From contig JAEXUD010000022.1 in assembly GCA_023453025.1 (NCBI GenBank), forward strand, positions 61,490-125,489: a stretch of DNA of 64,000 nt, read 5' to 3'. A model generated the notes under the pieces. It was given only the letters and a program-made list of their open reading frames with translations. It was not told the DNA's origin and did no database searches. Made by a program: the position numbers and the translations under genes. Of this stretch, positions 33,148 through 43,300 are shown piece after piece. Every line of letters begins with the position of its first letter. Within the stretch, counting starts at the first letter, position 1. Source of the stretch: Bacillota bacterium. GTDB lineage: Bacteria; Bacillota; Clostridia; Tissierellales; Sedimentibacteraceae.

Positions 33148-33557
33148 GAAGCATCAGCGCGAGGAGCTATCCTTTATCAGCTGATACCTTTGGCAATCTG
33201 CCGTCCTCGGAGCGCAATTATGCGGGGATTTACACAAATGCAGGGTACATATTTAATGAGTGAATATTAATACTTTAAGAGTGCATAATAATCGAAAATT
33301 TTTTGACGTGGGTCTTTTAACAAAAACCTGTATATTTCAATGAAAAATCTTCGCCTAAAATAAATTTTTCGAGGTTTTGATAAGATAAAGCAGAAAATAT
33401 CGCATACTACGTAAAACATTTTTTGCATAAAGTATTCCTCCATTTAACATAAGAAGCTTCTTTTACTTTGATGTACAACCCATAGTATGCAGCAATGCAG
33501 GTTTTGCTACAAAAACTAAAGAAGATGGTGTAACTACATTCCGTAATAAAATTCATC
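33148..33557. other. 410-base gap without recognisable gene
   Basis: This is the convergent space between the zinc-ribbon protein gene and the gene at 33558. No frame with a ribosome site, no clear terminator and no repeat shared with the rest of the window was seen. Confidence 0.5.
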
Positions 33558-34205
33558 TTAATATTTTTCAATATCCAGCTTATGTATTAAATTGCTTGTT
33601 ATTACGTCAACGTTTACTCTAAACTTCTGCTTATATGGTACCGGAAATTTAAATGGATCTCCTTTTTCTTCGGGATTAAAATATTTTGCCTTTATACCCC
33701 ATTCATAAATAACTCCGTCGATTTCTCCGTCTTTATTATATCCTTCACACTTTATAATTGGATCTCCAAGAATATATATTACTTCGTCAAGAGTTTTGCA
33801 TTCAAATAACGAATCAAGTTCATCATCACTAAGCTCGACAATTTCCGGAGTATTGAAGCTGACTAATTTATTTAATACTTTTTGTTCAGTGACCTGACTT
33901 GGCATTATTAATATTCTGCCATAAACCAAATCCCAACACTCAAAAGAACCTGCATAACGTTTATTTTCTTTTTTTAATATATTATTAATTTCCTCTATAT
34001 CGGATTTATAGTTGATTTGCTCATACGCCTTATACAGATTGGAATTTTCCATCTCTTCCAATGTAAGCTCTTGATGAAAAAGTGATTTAATCCCTAGTTT
34101 AAATTCATTTTCATCATAATCTACTTCTTTAAAAATGTAAATTGCAATATTCAATATAATTAATAATATTGCTGCTAAGGTTATTATTATATTTTTCTTT
34201 TTCAT
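33558..34205 (-). CDS. membrane-anchored protein, unknown
   Basis: This 215-residue protein has an N-terminal hydrophobic anchor (IIITLAAILLIILNIAIYIF) without a lipobox. The outer domain is acidic and mixed alpha/beta. It contains SLDELVD-like LSDDELDSLFECKTLDEVIYILGDPIIKCEG, which resembles the SmpA/OmlA-type or DUF-type small extracellular domains where a short helix precedes a LGDP turn. I do not assign a family. It is monocistronic, with an A-rich start region and no strong Shine-Dalgarno. Confidence 0.7.
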   Translation of the reverse strand: MKKKNIIITLAAILLIILNIAIYIFKEVDYDENEFKLGIKSLFHQELTLEEMENSNLYKAYEQINYKSDIEEINNILKKENKRYAGSFECWDLVYGRILIMPSQVTEQKVLNKLVSFNTPEIVELSDDELDSLFECKTLDEVIYILGDPIIKCEGYNKDGEIDGVIYEWGIKAKYFNPEEKGDPFKFPVPYKQKFRVNVDVITSNLIHKLDIEKY

Positions 34206-34311
34206 TGTATGATTCCTTATACCTATTAATATAGTTATATTCTTAAAATATTTAAGAGCTTTCAGATTTATTACAATTTTTATAATACCATATATAATTT
34301 TGAACTTTTTA

Positions 34312-34340
34312 TTGATTTTTGTTAATAATTGAGATATAAT
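34312..34340 (+). promoter_or_regulatory. orphan sigma-A-type promoter
   Basis: TTGATT (34312-34317), a 17-base spacer and TATAAT (34335-34340). No protein frame follows. A terminator stands about 60 bases downstream of the predicted start. Confidence 0.55.
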
Positions 34341-34346
34341 TTACAT

Positions 34347-34426
34347 AAGATAAAGAATAGGTAGTCGGCATAGCTGATGATGTATAGTTACTTTATGTGG
34401 AAACCCTTCCGTTTACAGGGTTTTTT
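34347..34426 (+). ncRNA. candidate small RNA of about 80 bases
   Basis: The stretch runs from the predicted start of the promoter at 34312 to the T-run at 34426. It has no open frame. It contains GGTAGTCGGCATAGCTGATG and ends in the stem AAACCCT/AGGGTTT with T6. An upstream ATAAAG can pair with CTTTAT at 34391. Its family was not recognised. It lies in a gene-free stretch between two minus-strand genes. Confidence 0.45.
34401..34426 (+). terminator. rho-independent terminator of the candidate small RNA
   Basis: AAACCCT pairs with AGGGTTT around a 9-base loop and is followed by a T-run. Confidence 0.75.
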
Positions 34427-34546
34427 ACTTTTTCTGTCCGTTTACCTATTCTGACAATATTTTACAATATTTTCCTTATTAACGTAAGTGTTTATTATCC
34501 AAAAATACTGTTAAAACACCATGATTTCCTCTCTGCCTCGTAACTT

Positions 34547-34975
34547 CTATAACAATGCAAAATGAGGACTCTCAAAAATTGATTTCATTTGACATAAGCA
34601 AAAAGGGTGTCCGGCCGGATTAAACATAACTCTCCAGTCATCAGAAAATTGCTCATCTGCGATTGTTGCTCCACAATTGATTGCATATTGAACTGCTTTT
34701 TCCAAATTATTAACGGCAAAGTCCATATGTGCCATTTGCTGTTGAGCTTCAGGCTCTTCCGGCCACACAGGCGGTTTATATTCAGTATTTCGTTGAAAAA
34801 TTATACCCGGATACGTCCCCTGACCCGTTCCCGGAGCACCTACGCATGCCCATTCTTCATCATAAAATGGTATTTCCCACTTAAGCAGCTCCGCATAGAA
34901 CTTTGCTAATTCATAAGGTTCTTTGCAATCCACTGTAAATGAATACATTTTGATTTTCAGTTCATCATCTGTCAT
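34547..34975 (-). CDS. VOC-superfamily glyoxalase-like protein
   Basis: This 142-residue protein has one complete pair of beta-alpha-beta modules: KMYSFTVDCKEPYELAKFYAELLKWE in the first half and MAHMDFAVNNLEKAVQYAINCGA with the late NPAGHPFCLCQ in the second. The pattern is that of glyoxalase/dioxygenase-fold proteins of the kind often annotated as VOC family with DUF (Glyoxalase_6). The first-position His ligand is not obvious, so metal binding is uncertain. It is a single gene with GGAGGTG before the ATG. Confidence 0.88.
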   Translation of the reverse strand: MTDDELKIKMYSFTVDCKEPYELAKFYAELLKWEIPFYDEEWACVGAPGTGQGTYPGIIFQRNTEYKPPVWPEEPEAQQQMAHMDFAVNNLEKAVQYAINCGATIADEQFSDDWRVMFNPAGHPFCLCQMKSIFESPHFALL

Positions 34976-35095
34976 GCTAACACCTCCTAATTAATTCATT
35001 ATATATCAATCTTGAAGATATTTCCATTCAAATATTAATTCATATGCATTTATTGCGATTCAACGATATTTTTAAAAAAGTTTATTAGTTTCAAT

Positions 35096-35132
35096 AAAAA
35101 ATGCACTCTAGAACTGAGTTAGTTTAGAGCGC
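35096..35132 (-). terminator. terminator of the rhodanese operon
   Basis: On the minus strand GCGCTCTA pairs with TAGAGTGC (one mismatch) and is followed by T6. Confidence 0.75.
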
Positions 35133-35578
35133 TATTTATACTGCTTGTTTTTCTTTATATGACAGAGGCAATAATATATTATATTCTGGAACATAGCCGC
35201 CATTATGAAGCACATACTTAGAATGTAGTATGCACGATTAATTCCCGTATTGCATGAAATTATATAATATATGGTCCATGCGCTCAGCAAAATGACCAGC
35301 ACCGCTGCTGCGGCTACTATTCCCTTTTGTCTCATCTTAAAGTATCTGATGCATACTATTGCTGCAAGAACAATGATCACACATATGGCAAAGGTTCTTA
35401 TGAACGGAATGGGAAAAAGTTTTTCCCATTTTCCGTTCATGTAGACTACATGGCGTAGCATTCCCATGCGTGTTCTCGTGAAATAAGCAGCTGCGTAGGC
35501 ACCTATTAATGTTAATACCTCCAATATGGCGCATAAAATTATGAATGCGCCGCACAGCTTATTTTGCAGCCTTGTCAT
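35132..35578 (-). CDS. small polytopic membrane protein, unknown
   Basis: This protein has about 148 residues with four hydrophobic segments (FIILCAILEVLTLIGAYAAA, RTFAICVIIVLAAIVCI, GIVAAAAVLVILLSAWTIYY and YILSMCFIMAAMFQNIIYY). Its start overlaps the end of the rhodanese lipoprotein gene by about 20 bases (ATG 35578, or 35590 for a longer form), so the two are coupled. No family was recognised. It may help in handling sulfane sulfur at the membrane, judged only from the neighbour. Confidence 0.75.
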   Translation of the reverse strand: MTRLQNKLCGAFIILCAILEVLTLIGAYAAAYFTRTRMGMLRHVVYMNGKWEKLFPIPFIRTFAICVIIVLAAIVCIRYFKMRQKGIVAAAAVLVILLSAWTIYYIISCNTGINRAYYILSMCFIMAAMFQNIIYYCLCHIKKNKQYK

Positions 35579-37007
35579 TTGGAAGCTCACCTACCGTTGT
35601 GTATATAACCTCACCGGCGCTTGGGTCGCCCACCTGTACAGGCAGCTCATCATTCATCTGCCACTGATACCATCCTCCGTCATAAAGGCTCATATTGGTA
35701 TATCCGTTTTCATACATAATCAAAAATGGAATTGTAGCACGCCAGCCTGTACCACAGTAAAATGAAAGATGATTTTCAAGCGTAAAGTTCAAATCCTTCC
35801 ACAGCTCTTTCATTTCATCCATGGTTATATAAGTACCGTCTTCATGTGTATAGTCTTCCATATGGTATGGGTCGCTTCCGGCTTTACCCCAAACAGCACC
35901 CTTGGGCTCTCCCGCTTTATCAATGTATGTATATCCACTTGTTTCACCCTTGAATTCCACATATGAACGAATGCTCACCAGTCGGAAATTTTCATCTTCA
36001 TTCAATCTTTTTGCAGCATCCTCAACGGATATCCAATATTCAGGATGAACAGGAACCTTAGCACCGAATTCCGCAGCTGCCACCGGATTATTTGCGGCAG
36101 TTTCAAGCTCATATCCTGCCTTTGTCCATGAATTCAGACTACCGTTAAGTATTTTTACATTTTCAACACCTGCCCACAAATATGCATATGCAACTCTGGC
36201 AGTACCTGAAGCATCTGCTCCGTACAGAATAACCGTCTTGTCCTTTGTAATTCCAAGGTCAAGCATTGCCTTTTCTACTTCCTCAGGTGTTTTTATATTC
36301 CAGTATGGCTCTGCCTCGATACTTGAAATATCCGCATGAACAGCACCCGGTATATGTCCTGTATTGTAATCCGGACTTTCATTAGCTGTACCCCAGCTCG
36401 CTTCTAAAATTATATAATTGCTTGATTCCTTCTGCTGTCCGTCAATTACGCTTTTTACCCATTCCGGCGAAACAAACACCTTTTTCATTTCTACAGCATC
36501 GACCTTCTCTGCTGCAGGTAAGTTGGAATCAACAAGCAAATCTGTGAAAGTCCAGCCCTTGTAGCCGCCCTCCAATGTATAGATATCAGCTGCATCTATG
36601 CCTGCGTCCTTCAAAAGTCCTGTTGCTGCTTCAGCATATCTTTTACCTGAATAGCATAGCAACACAAATTTTTTGTCTTTGCTTTCAAGTTCAGATAATG
36701 CTTTTTCTATGTTTTCTTTAGCCGGTGCATTATCCTGATTAGATACTATGGAATCTACATCGGCAGATATAGAACCCTTAATATGCTCCGTATCATAATC
36801 CGCTTTTTTTCTGACGTCGAAAACCGCATACTCACTATTTTCTTCTGATACAATAGTTTTTAATTCATCAGCAGTAATATACTGAAAGTTTGGTGTTTCC
36901 TGTGAGTCTTCAGTTTTTTGCGGCGCTTCTGTATTTGCACTGCATCCTGCAAATATGCTTAACATCATCATAAGTACTAAAAATAAAGATAAATATTTTT
37001 TATTCAT
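35559..37007 (-). CDS. lipoprotein with three rhodanese domains
   Basis: This 482-residue protein has a lipoprotein signal with lipobox SIFAGC, so it is anchored outside the membrane. Domain 1 (about 45-155) has the active-site loop LLCYSGKRYAEA with Cys. Domain 2 (about 170-300) has the loop YGADASGTAR, where the Cys is replaced, the usual state of the first half of two-domain thiosulfate sulfurtransferases. Domain 3 (about 315-470) has FYCGTGWRA with Cys. It is therefore a single-domain rhodanese fused to a two-domain sulfurtransferase. It probably transfers sulfane sulfur outside the cell or binds persulfides. GGAGGG precedes the ATG. Confidence 0.92.
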   Translation of the reverse strand: MNKKYLSLFLVLMMMLSIFAGCSANTEAPQKTEDSQETPNFQYITADELKTIVSEENSEYAVFDVRKKADYDTEHIKGSISADVDSIVSNQDNAPAKENIEKALSELESKDKKFVLLCYSGKRYAEAATGLLKDAGIDAADIYTLEGGYKGWTFTDLLVDSNLPAAEKVDAVEMKKVFVSPEWVKSVIDGQQKESSNYIILEASWGTANESPDYNTGHIPGAVHADISSIEAEPYWNIKTPEEVEKAMLDLGITKDKTVILYGADASGTARVAYAYLWAGVENVKILNGSLNSWTKAGYELETAANNPVAAAEFGAKVPVHPEYWISVEDAAKRLNEDENFRLVSIRSYVEFKGETSGYTYIDKAGEPKGAVWGKAGSDPYHMEDYTHEDGTYITMDEMKELWKDLNFTLENHLSFYCGTGWRATIPFLIMYENGYTNMSLYDGGWYQWQMNDELPVQVGDPSAGEVIYTTVGELPNDKAAK

Positions 37008-37570
37008 TTTATCCCTCCAAAGTTATTTTAATTATAACCGTTTAAAGAGTAACAGCTTTATTTTACCAAGTCAAGCTATATAGCCATGAATAATATTTAT
37101 ACATGTCCCTGATTCATATACAAACTTTTATTAATGCTGTTCGAAGTATTAGAGAAAACCCTAGAATGCGTTGCCCTCTCATTTGACCTTTTAAGTTATC
37201 CGTTCAAATATTAATTCGATGAATTTTCTATAATATTTTGATATAATACTAGAAAGTGATTTTATTCAGAACAGGAAAAGTTATGAACTAACTGTTGTTC
37301 AAAAAATGAGTTTGAACGGAAGATATATTTTTCTCCGATTTTGTTGAAATATTTTTCTCTGTAACGAAACACTCATTTTATGGATATATAAGCAGAAGCG
37401 ATGAAAGGAGGATAGGTAGCGTATGACCGCATTGAAAAAATATACAAAGAGCATGGAAATTAAGTTATTCCATCTGAGTTTATAGAATAAAGTATCTGTT
37501 GCACATAATCAAATAGGCGAGTCAGTATAAAATACCAACTATATTAATTTATAACAACGAAGGTGATGAT
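37008..37570. other. 563-base intergenic region before the sigma-54 activator
   Basis: No convincing gene was found. The region contains an inverted pair AAAATGAGT (near 37305) and ACTCATTTT (near 37371). It also holds AAAGGAGG at 37405 followed by a 20-codon frame at 37423-37485 (MTALKKYTKSMEIKLFHLSL), which could be a leader peptide or chance. The promoter of the activator gene is probably within the last 100 bases (TATAAA near 37527). Confidence 0.4.
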
Positions 37571-39007
37571 TTGGAAAAAATCAATTTTGAAAATATTCTT
37601 AACAGTTTATTGACAACAAAAAAATTAATTATTATGTTATATGACAAAGACTTAAATCTAATGTATTTTAGTGAGAATGCACATAAAATCTTTAATAATA
37701 TAAAAATCAACAATAATATTTCTGACGTACTTAATCATATCGAAATTGATGAATATTATAAGGTTATGGCCTCCGGAGTAGCTTCGGAAAAAATATTGAA
37801 AATAAATAATGGTTTTTATATGAGTTCAATTTATCCATATAAAGACAATAAAAATGATTTGCTGGGAATTATTGAAATTTTAAATATCATAGATGAGAAA
37901 AACAAGCTGTCAAACGAAATAAAAAGCACTCATATTCATGCGTATGTTGAAAGTGAAAATGATAATAGCATAACCATTAAAAATGGCACTACATATTCGC
38001 TTGAAAGCATAATAACTAATGATGATCAGATGAAGCGTCTAGTCAACCTTTCATTCAAGGCTTCCGAAAATGATTCTCCTGTTTTGATTTACGGTGAAAC
38101 AGGAACTGGAAAAGAGCTTTTTGCTCAAGGTATTCATAACGCTTCTAAGGATCGACGAAACAATATGTTTGTTGCTCAGAACTGTGCGGCAATTCCTGAA
38201 ACTCTATTGGAAAGCTTACTGTTTGGCACGACAGAAGGCAGTTTTACCGGCGCAAAAGACAAGCCGGGTCTTTTTGAAATAGCCGAGGGCGGAACAATTT
38301 ATTTGGATGAAATCAATTCTATGGATCTTCATATTCAGGCAAAACTTTTAAGAGTTTTACAGGAAAAGACATTTATGAGAATCGGAGGCAAAAATTTAAA
38401 GAAAGCAAATGTACGAGTTATAGCTTCATTTAATGAAGAACCTTTTACAGTTATTAAGAAAGGTAATTTCAGAAGAGATTTATATTACCGATTAAATGTA
38501 ATTAACATTAAAATACCGGGATTGAAGGAAAGAATCAATGATATTGATCTATTAACCAATTATTTTATTAAAATATACAATAAAAAATTTAATAAAAACA
38601 TTTTGGGCGTAGATAAGGAAGCAATGAATATTCTCAAAGGTAAAAGCTGGGATGGAAATGTCAGAGAGCTTAAAAATTGTATTGAGAGAATTATGAATTT
38701 CGCTGAAGGCAATTTGCTGGAAATTGAAGATGTTTATAATCATATCTCTTTTGAGGCGACCAAATTAAACAACAACAACAACAATCATTCTGAAAAACTT
38801 GAAAGTGATGATAATCTTAATTTGTCCTATGAATATAGCATTGATAAAACATTTAATGAAATGGTTGAGTCAGTAGAAATAAAAATAATCAGGAATATGT
38901 TGAATGAAACCGGCGGCAACGTAGCTCTGGCTGCCAGAAGATTAGGCCTTCCGAGACAAACTCTAAAAAACAAAATAGTAAAATATAATATAAGGCCGCT
39001 TTACTAA
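37571..39007 (+). CDS. sigma-54-dependent transcriptional activator
   Basis: This 478-residue protein has an N-terminal PAS-like sensor (about 1-120), a central AAA+ domain with Walker A YGETGTGKELFA, the sigma-54 contact loop GSFTGA and Walker B TIYLDEI, and a C-terminal Fis-type HTH (GGNVALAARRLGLPRQTLKNKI). The start is a TTG preceded by AAGGTGATGA. No ATG is available nearby. It activates sigma-54 promoters in response to an unknown signal. A palindrome beginning within its last codons and a -24/-12 promoter 110 bases downstream indicate that it drives the peptidase operon that follows. Confidence 0.93.
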   Translation: MEKINFENILNSLLTTKKLIIMLYDKDLNLMYFSENAHKIFNNIKINNNISDVLNHIEIDEYYKVMASGVASEKILKINNGFYMSSIYPYKDNKNDLLGIIEILNIIDEKNKLSNEIKSTHIHAYVESENDNSITIKNGTTYSLESIITNDDQMKRLVNLSFKASENDSPVLIYGETGTGKELFAQGIHNASKDRRNNMFVAQNCAAIPETLLESLLFGTTEGSFTGAKDKPGLFEIAEGGTIYLDEINSMDLHIQAKLLRVLQEKTFMRIGGKNLKKANVRVIASFNEEPFTVIKKGNFRRDLYYRLNVINIKIPGLKERINDIDLLTNYFIKIYNKKFNKNILGVDKEAMNILKGKSWDGNVRELKNCIERIMNFAEGNLLEIEDVYNHISFEATKLNNNNNNHSEKLESDDNLNLSYEYSIDKTFNEMVESVEIKIIRNMLNETGGNVALAARRLGLPRQTLKNKIVKYNIRPLY

Positions 39008-39050
39008 TCACCAAAATTGGTGATTAGTAACTAAAATAAACATAATCACC
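39001..39050. promoter_or_regulatory. enhancer-type binding sites for the sigma-54 activator
   Basis: TTACTAATCACCAA and TTGGTGATTAGTAA (39001-39014 and 39017-39030) form a perfect 14-bp inverted repeat, and a third half-site TAATCACC lies at 39043-39050. The set ends about 67 bases upstream of the -24 element at 39117, within the usual range of an enhancer for the activator encoded directly before. The stop codon of the activator lies inside the palindrome. There is no T-run, so it is not a simple terminator. Confidence 0.7.
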
Positions 39051-39116
39051 CGAAATATCATATAATAAAATTTTTGAATATATGATGATATCAATGATTT
39101 TATCGTATAAGTAAAC

Positions 39117-39133
39117 TGGCATAAACTTTGCAT
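39117..39133 (+). promoter_or_regulatory. sigma-54 (-24/-12) promoter of the peptidase operon
   Basis: TGGCAT-AAACT-TTGCAT matches the sigma-54 consensus, with GG and GC at correct distance. It lies 22 bases before the first gene of the operon. Confidence 0.85.
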
Positions 39134-39154
39134 ATAAATTATGAAGGAGAAGAA

Positions 39155-40222
39155 ATGAATAATAATATATTAAATATACTCATTGAAAATGATGTTGATG
39201 CAATCCTTGTTACAAATAAGTATGATATAACCTATATAAGTAAGTTTACGGGAGAAAATTCCTGGGTTTTATTAGCAAAAAACAATTATTACATTATCGC
39301 TGACAATAGATACATTGAGCAGGCAAAGAAACAATGCACAGGATTCATTCCAATACTGATTGCCGATGAATTGAATTTCGAGAGAATATTGGGAAACTTG
39401 CTGGAGCTTAACAATGTAAAAAGGCTGGGAGTCGACATATGTGATATTAAATATATCCCTTATTCACATCTGAAAGAAGGATTCAACAACATTGAAATTA
39501 TTAATTTGAAAGAACCTTTTAAAGAAAGACGATCAATAAAATCTCAAGACGAAATATTAAAAATTAAAATGGCATGTGAGATCGCTGATAAAACCTTCCG
39601 AGGGTTACTTAAGATAGTTTGTGAAGGTATGAGTGAAAAGGATATAGAAATTGAAATGAATTACATTATGAAAAGAGAAGGAGGCGATGGATACGCCTTC
39701 CGTCCAATCATCGGCATTGAAGAGAAAACATCCATGCCATACTCATCACCGGACAAGAATGTCTTCGTGCACAGAGGTGATTTCATATTATTAAATTTTG
39801 GAGTTAAATATGAAGGCTATACATCTGCTTTGGCACGAATGATTGCTGTAGGTACTGTAAGAAGTGAGTATGAGAAAATATACACTTGCCTTTATGATGT
39901 GTATATGAAAATATTGAATTCCATTAAGCCATATATGGAATATGAGAAGCTTTACAGTCTCTTTGAAAATGAAATAAAACATACTGAATATAAAGATTTT
40001 TTCCTTAAGGCCATTGGTCATGGAAGAGGTCTTCAGACTATAGAAGGGTATATTATAAAACCGAATATTAAAAGAATAATACTGCCAAATCAAGTTTACA
40101 GCATTGGAGTAAGCATTTCAATACCCGGTTTTGGCGGTGCCAGATTAGAAGACGTGGTGCTTGTAAAAGAAAATGAAATAGAAATATTAACTGATTCAGT
40201 AAGGAATCTGATTAGTATATAA
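39155..40222 (+). CDS. M24-fold (creatinase/prolidase-like) protein with degenerate metal site
   Basis: This 355-residue protein has a creatinase-type N-terminal domain and a pita-bread C-terminal domain. The family metal ligands are partly lost. Where M24 peptidases have Asp in a LIDFG..Y.GY.SD.TRT pattern, this protein has LLNFGVKYEGYTSALAR (Asp to Asn and Asp to Ala). The usual TIEPG Glu is Val in SIGVSIS, whereas His in GHGRGLQ and the last Glu in GARLEDVVLV remain. It may be a metal-free hydrolase like creatinase, or a binding protein. AAGGAGAAGAA places the start at 39155. It is the first gene behind the sigma-54 promoter. Confidence 0.85.
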   Translation: MNNNILNILIENDVDAILVTNKYDITYISKFTGENSWVLLAKNNYYIIADNRYIEQAKKQCTGFIPILIADELNFERILGNLLELNNVKRLGVDICDIKYIPYSHLKEGFNNIEIINLKEPFKERRSIKSQDEILKIKMACEIADKTFRGLLKIVCEGMSEKDIEIEMNYIMKREGGDGYAFRPIIGIEEKTSMPYSSPDKNVFVHRGDFILLNFGVKYEGYTSALARMIAVGTVRSEYEKIYTCLYDVYMKILNSIKPYMEYEKLYSLFENEIKHTEYKDFFLKAIGHGRGLQTIEGYIIKPNIKRIILPNQVYSIGVSISIPGFGGARLEDVVLVKENEIEILTDSVRNLISI

Positions 40223-40303
40223 AACAGCAATTCGCATACATTTAAGAAGGCTATTTTATTGAGCAAAACAAGAGATGTAAGCGAAGATTTTGGAGGCTAA
40301 ATT

Positions 40304-43300
40304 ATGGAAAAAATTCTGCTGGCAGAAAATATGAGCTGGGATCAGAAAAAAATAGCTGTTGAGCAAAGTCTTTTTATGGGCTTTAATTCCACATCGGCCA
40401 AATTTCCTGTAACATCAAAGAAAACCGGTGTGAATGTAAAGGACAGTTTTTCAGAATTTCAGTATATGTATCAAACTAAGCATGAAGAATGGCCGAAAGG
40501 ATATATTTCTGCTACCAAAGGGGCAAAACCTGTTCCTGAGCTTGATTGGCGAAAGAAAAAGGGGTTAGAAACAATCTTTTCTAAGGGAATGTTTTTGAAG
40601 GATACAGATTTTGACCAATTGCCGGATGAATTGGATTTTAAAATAGTATTGCCAAAGAAATGCAGTCTTTCCATCCTGACTGCAGCATGTAATTTTGCAT
40701 TTCGAATCGGAATGGAAACAACCGCATACGAAGGTCCTATTGTTGCTGAAGGTTGTTGGAACGGAAATGCTTTTATTTTTGAAGAAGACAGCAAATGCGG
40801 CATGGAATTTTTAGAAGATAATGGACGTAACATCGTACGCATATATGGAAACGGAGATGAACTTGAAAGATTTTCTTCACTTGTTTGCGAAAATTTCCCA
40901 TTGCTTCCTGAGGGAAGGACATGGACATACCATCTGCAGCATATTACAGACAGCTTTGCAATGAATAATTCAGATGGCCAATTAACATACTTAAAAGCGT
41001 ATGAAAACGAGCTTAAAGGGAATATTTCTGCGTACATTTCTCCGAAAAACCATGATGAGATAAATAGAATTAAAAGTCAATTTCCCAATGTTGAATTCAA
41101 GAATCATAAGGATGGAAAAAAGATATTTGAAGAATCTTATGACATACTGTGGGAAGTAGATGCCTTTAAAAGGGTTTTAGAAGAAAAAGTTTATTCGCAT
41201 CTGAAGCCGGATGATGAAGTGGAAATATACGGTGCACTCAGTGAAGAAATAGATGTAAGAAGAAATCTGGCTGATGAAATTGCAGCTGAAATAATGGATA
41301 GACATGCTGCAGCTAAGAAAGCGGAAATATTGTGTTCATACAAGCAAGGCATATCATGGATTGAGGAAGCAGTTATTCCGTATTTGAAAGATAAGAATGT
41401 ACAAAAAATAAAAATTGCATTTAAGCCATTTCTCCCGGATAAGATAACTAAGTGGACAGAAGAAGACGGAGCAACACCCACACACAACAATTTTAAAACA
41501 AATAATCCCGATAAATGGCTTGACCTTCCAATTCGCTTCTTGCAGGAATTATATCCAATAGACGATATTATTGCAAAAATACTTCTTATTGACAGAAACC
41601 AGGTTGAATTTGCACAATATGAAGGAACCAGGGATATAACGTATGAGGTAAAAGCATATGGGGAAATTGGCGAAGAAATTGAAGAAATTTTCGCAGCAGA
41701 TTACAAGTCATCATATTCAGAACGGCCTTATTTAGATGAATACCCGGGTTTGGGAAAGGTTCATCCATCAACGGGATTCATTAGGGTTGTTGTAAACGGC
41801 GAAGAAATAGTAAATGAAAGAATTGCAACCGATGTTGAAAGCATTTGGAATATATATCAGCAGAAAGTATTGCCACGATGCAGAAAATTCATTGAAGAGA
41901 AGAACTCTAATAAAATAAGCATTGAGGACCAGCCGTTTTTTTCGCAGCTCAAGTTGGAGGTAACAGCCAGCGAACCTGATTATTCTCTGAATTTCAGAGA
42001 AGATATGATTTCCTCCTTGGATGCACTGCATGAAGACATGTATTTTGTGGGAACAGATTATTTTAAGAATTATGGAATACACAATGCGAACATCATACTT
42101 GATGCACCGGGACTGATTCTTCCAATCATCAAAAAAGGAAGCGGCAAACCGATTTTTAAAGTGACGTTATTTGATGAGCTGGAGAAAAGCCCCTGCATTA
42201 AAGCAGAAAATAAGATAGTAAAAAGCCAGCTTACAAAAGAACAGACTGAACTGTACATGAAGAAATTAGTGTTCGAGGACGGCAAAATCACCGCTTTTCT
42301 AAATTCAAATATCAGTAACGAGAAGCTTGCGGACAGTTATATGCAGCTTCTGGATAAACAGGTGCTTGAAATAAGCCGCCTGTTCAGCGGAATAGACACA
42401 CTTAAAATTAATATAGGCGAGAACTGTTATTCAGCACATATTTATGAATATATAGAGACTGACAAGAATCTCAGCATTTCTGATATCGATCTTATGGAAC
42501 ATACTTTAATCGGCTATGAGCAGTATATTGAAATAATAAATCAATTAAAGCATGTGCCGGGAATTAATGTGTACCCGGTCGCCGAGTCATATCTCGGAAG
42601 ATACATCTATGCGATTGAAATACTTCCAAAGCAGGACGGATACGTTTCAAGAACCAAACGAATTAACAATTTCCCCTCAGAAATTATTAATTCAAGACAT
42701 CATGCAAATGAAGTGTCAAGCACAAATTCCGCATTCATGCTTTTGAAAAAGATTCTGACAGAAGATAAATACAAAAACCTGCCTGACAAGTTGAATCTTG
42801 TTATTGTTCCCATGGAAAATGTGGATGGGACAGCAATACATTATGCGCTTCAGATGGACAATCCAACATGGAAACTTCATGTCGCCCGATTTAATGCAAT
42901 AGGCAAAGAATTTTACAATGAACACTTCAAGCCTTACACCATACATACTGAAGCTATGGGGCTTACAAGATTATGGGAAAGATATCTGCCGGATGTGATT
43001 ATTGATAATCATGGTGTTCCAAGCCATGAATGGGAGCAGCAGTTCTCCGGATATACATCACCTTCCTACAAAGGCTTCTGGCTGCCGCGCTCATTACTAT
43101 ATGGATATTACTGGACGGTAACGGATGATGCTTACAAGGGAAATTACGCGGTTAATAAAAAAATAGAAGAGGTAATCGCAGATGCAATAACAGAGGATGG
43201 TGAAATAACCAAGTGGAACAAGGAATGGATGACAAGATTTGAGAAATACGCTCATGAATGGATGCCTAAACAATTCCCTGCCAATTATTACAAGGACATG

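Noticed and set aside
34371..34426. CTGATGA followed by GAAAC in the orphan transcript, as in a hammerhead ribozyme core
   Set aside because: Stem II would be mostly G-U pairs, no stem I can form across the cleavage site, and the putative stem III is simply the terminator hairpin.
40471..41037. 188-codon open frame on the minus strand opposite the M14 gene
   Set aside because: It is fully inside a strongly coding gene on the other strand, has no ribosome site and has a low-complexity Ser/Leu-rich translation.
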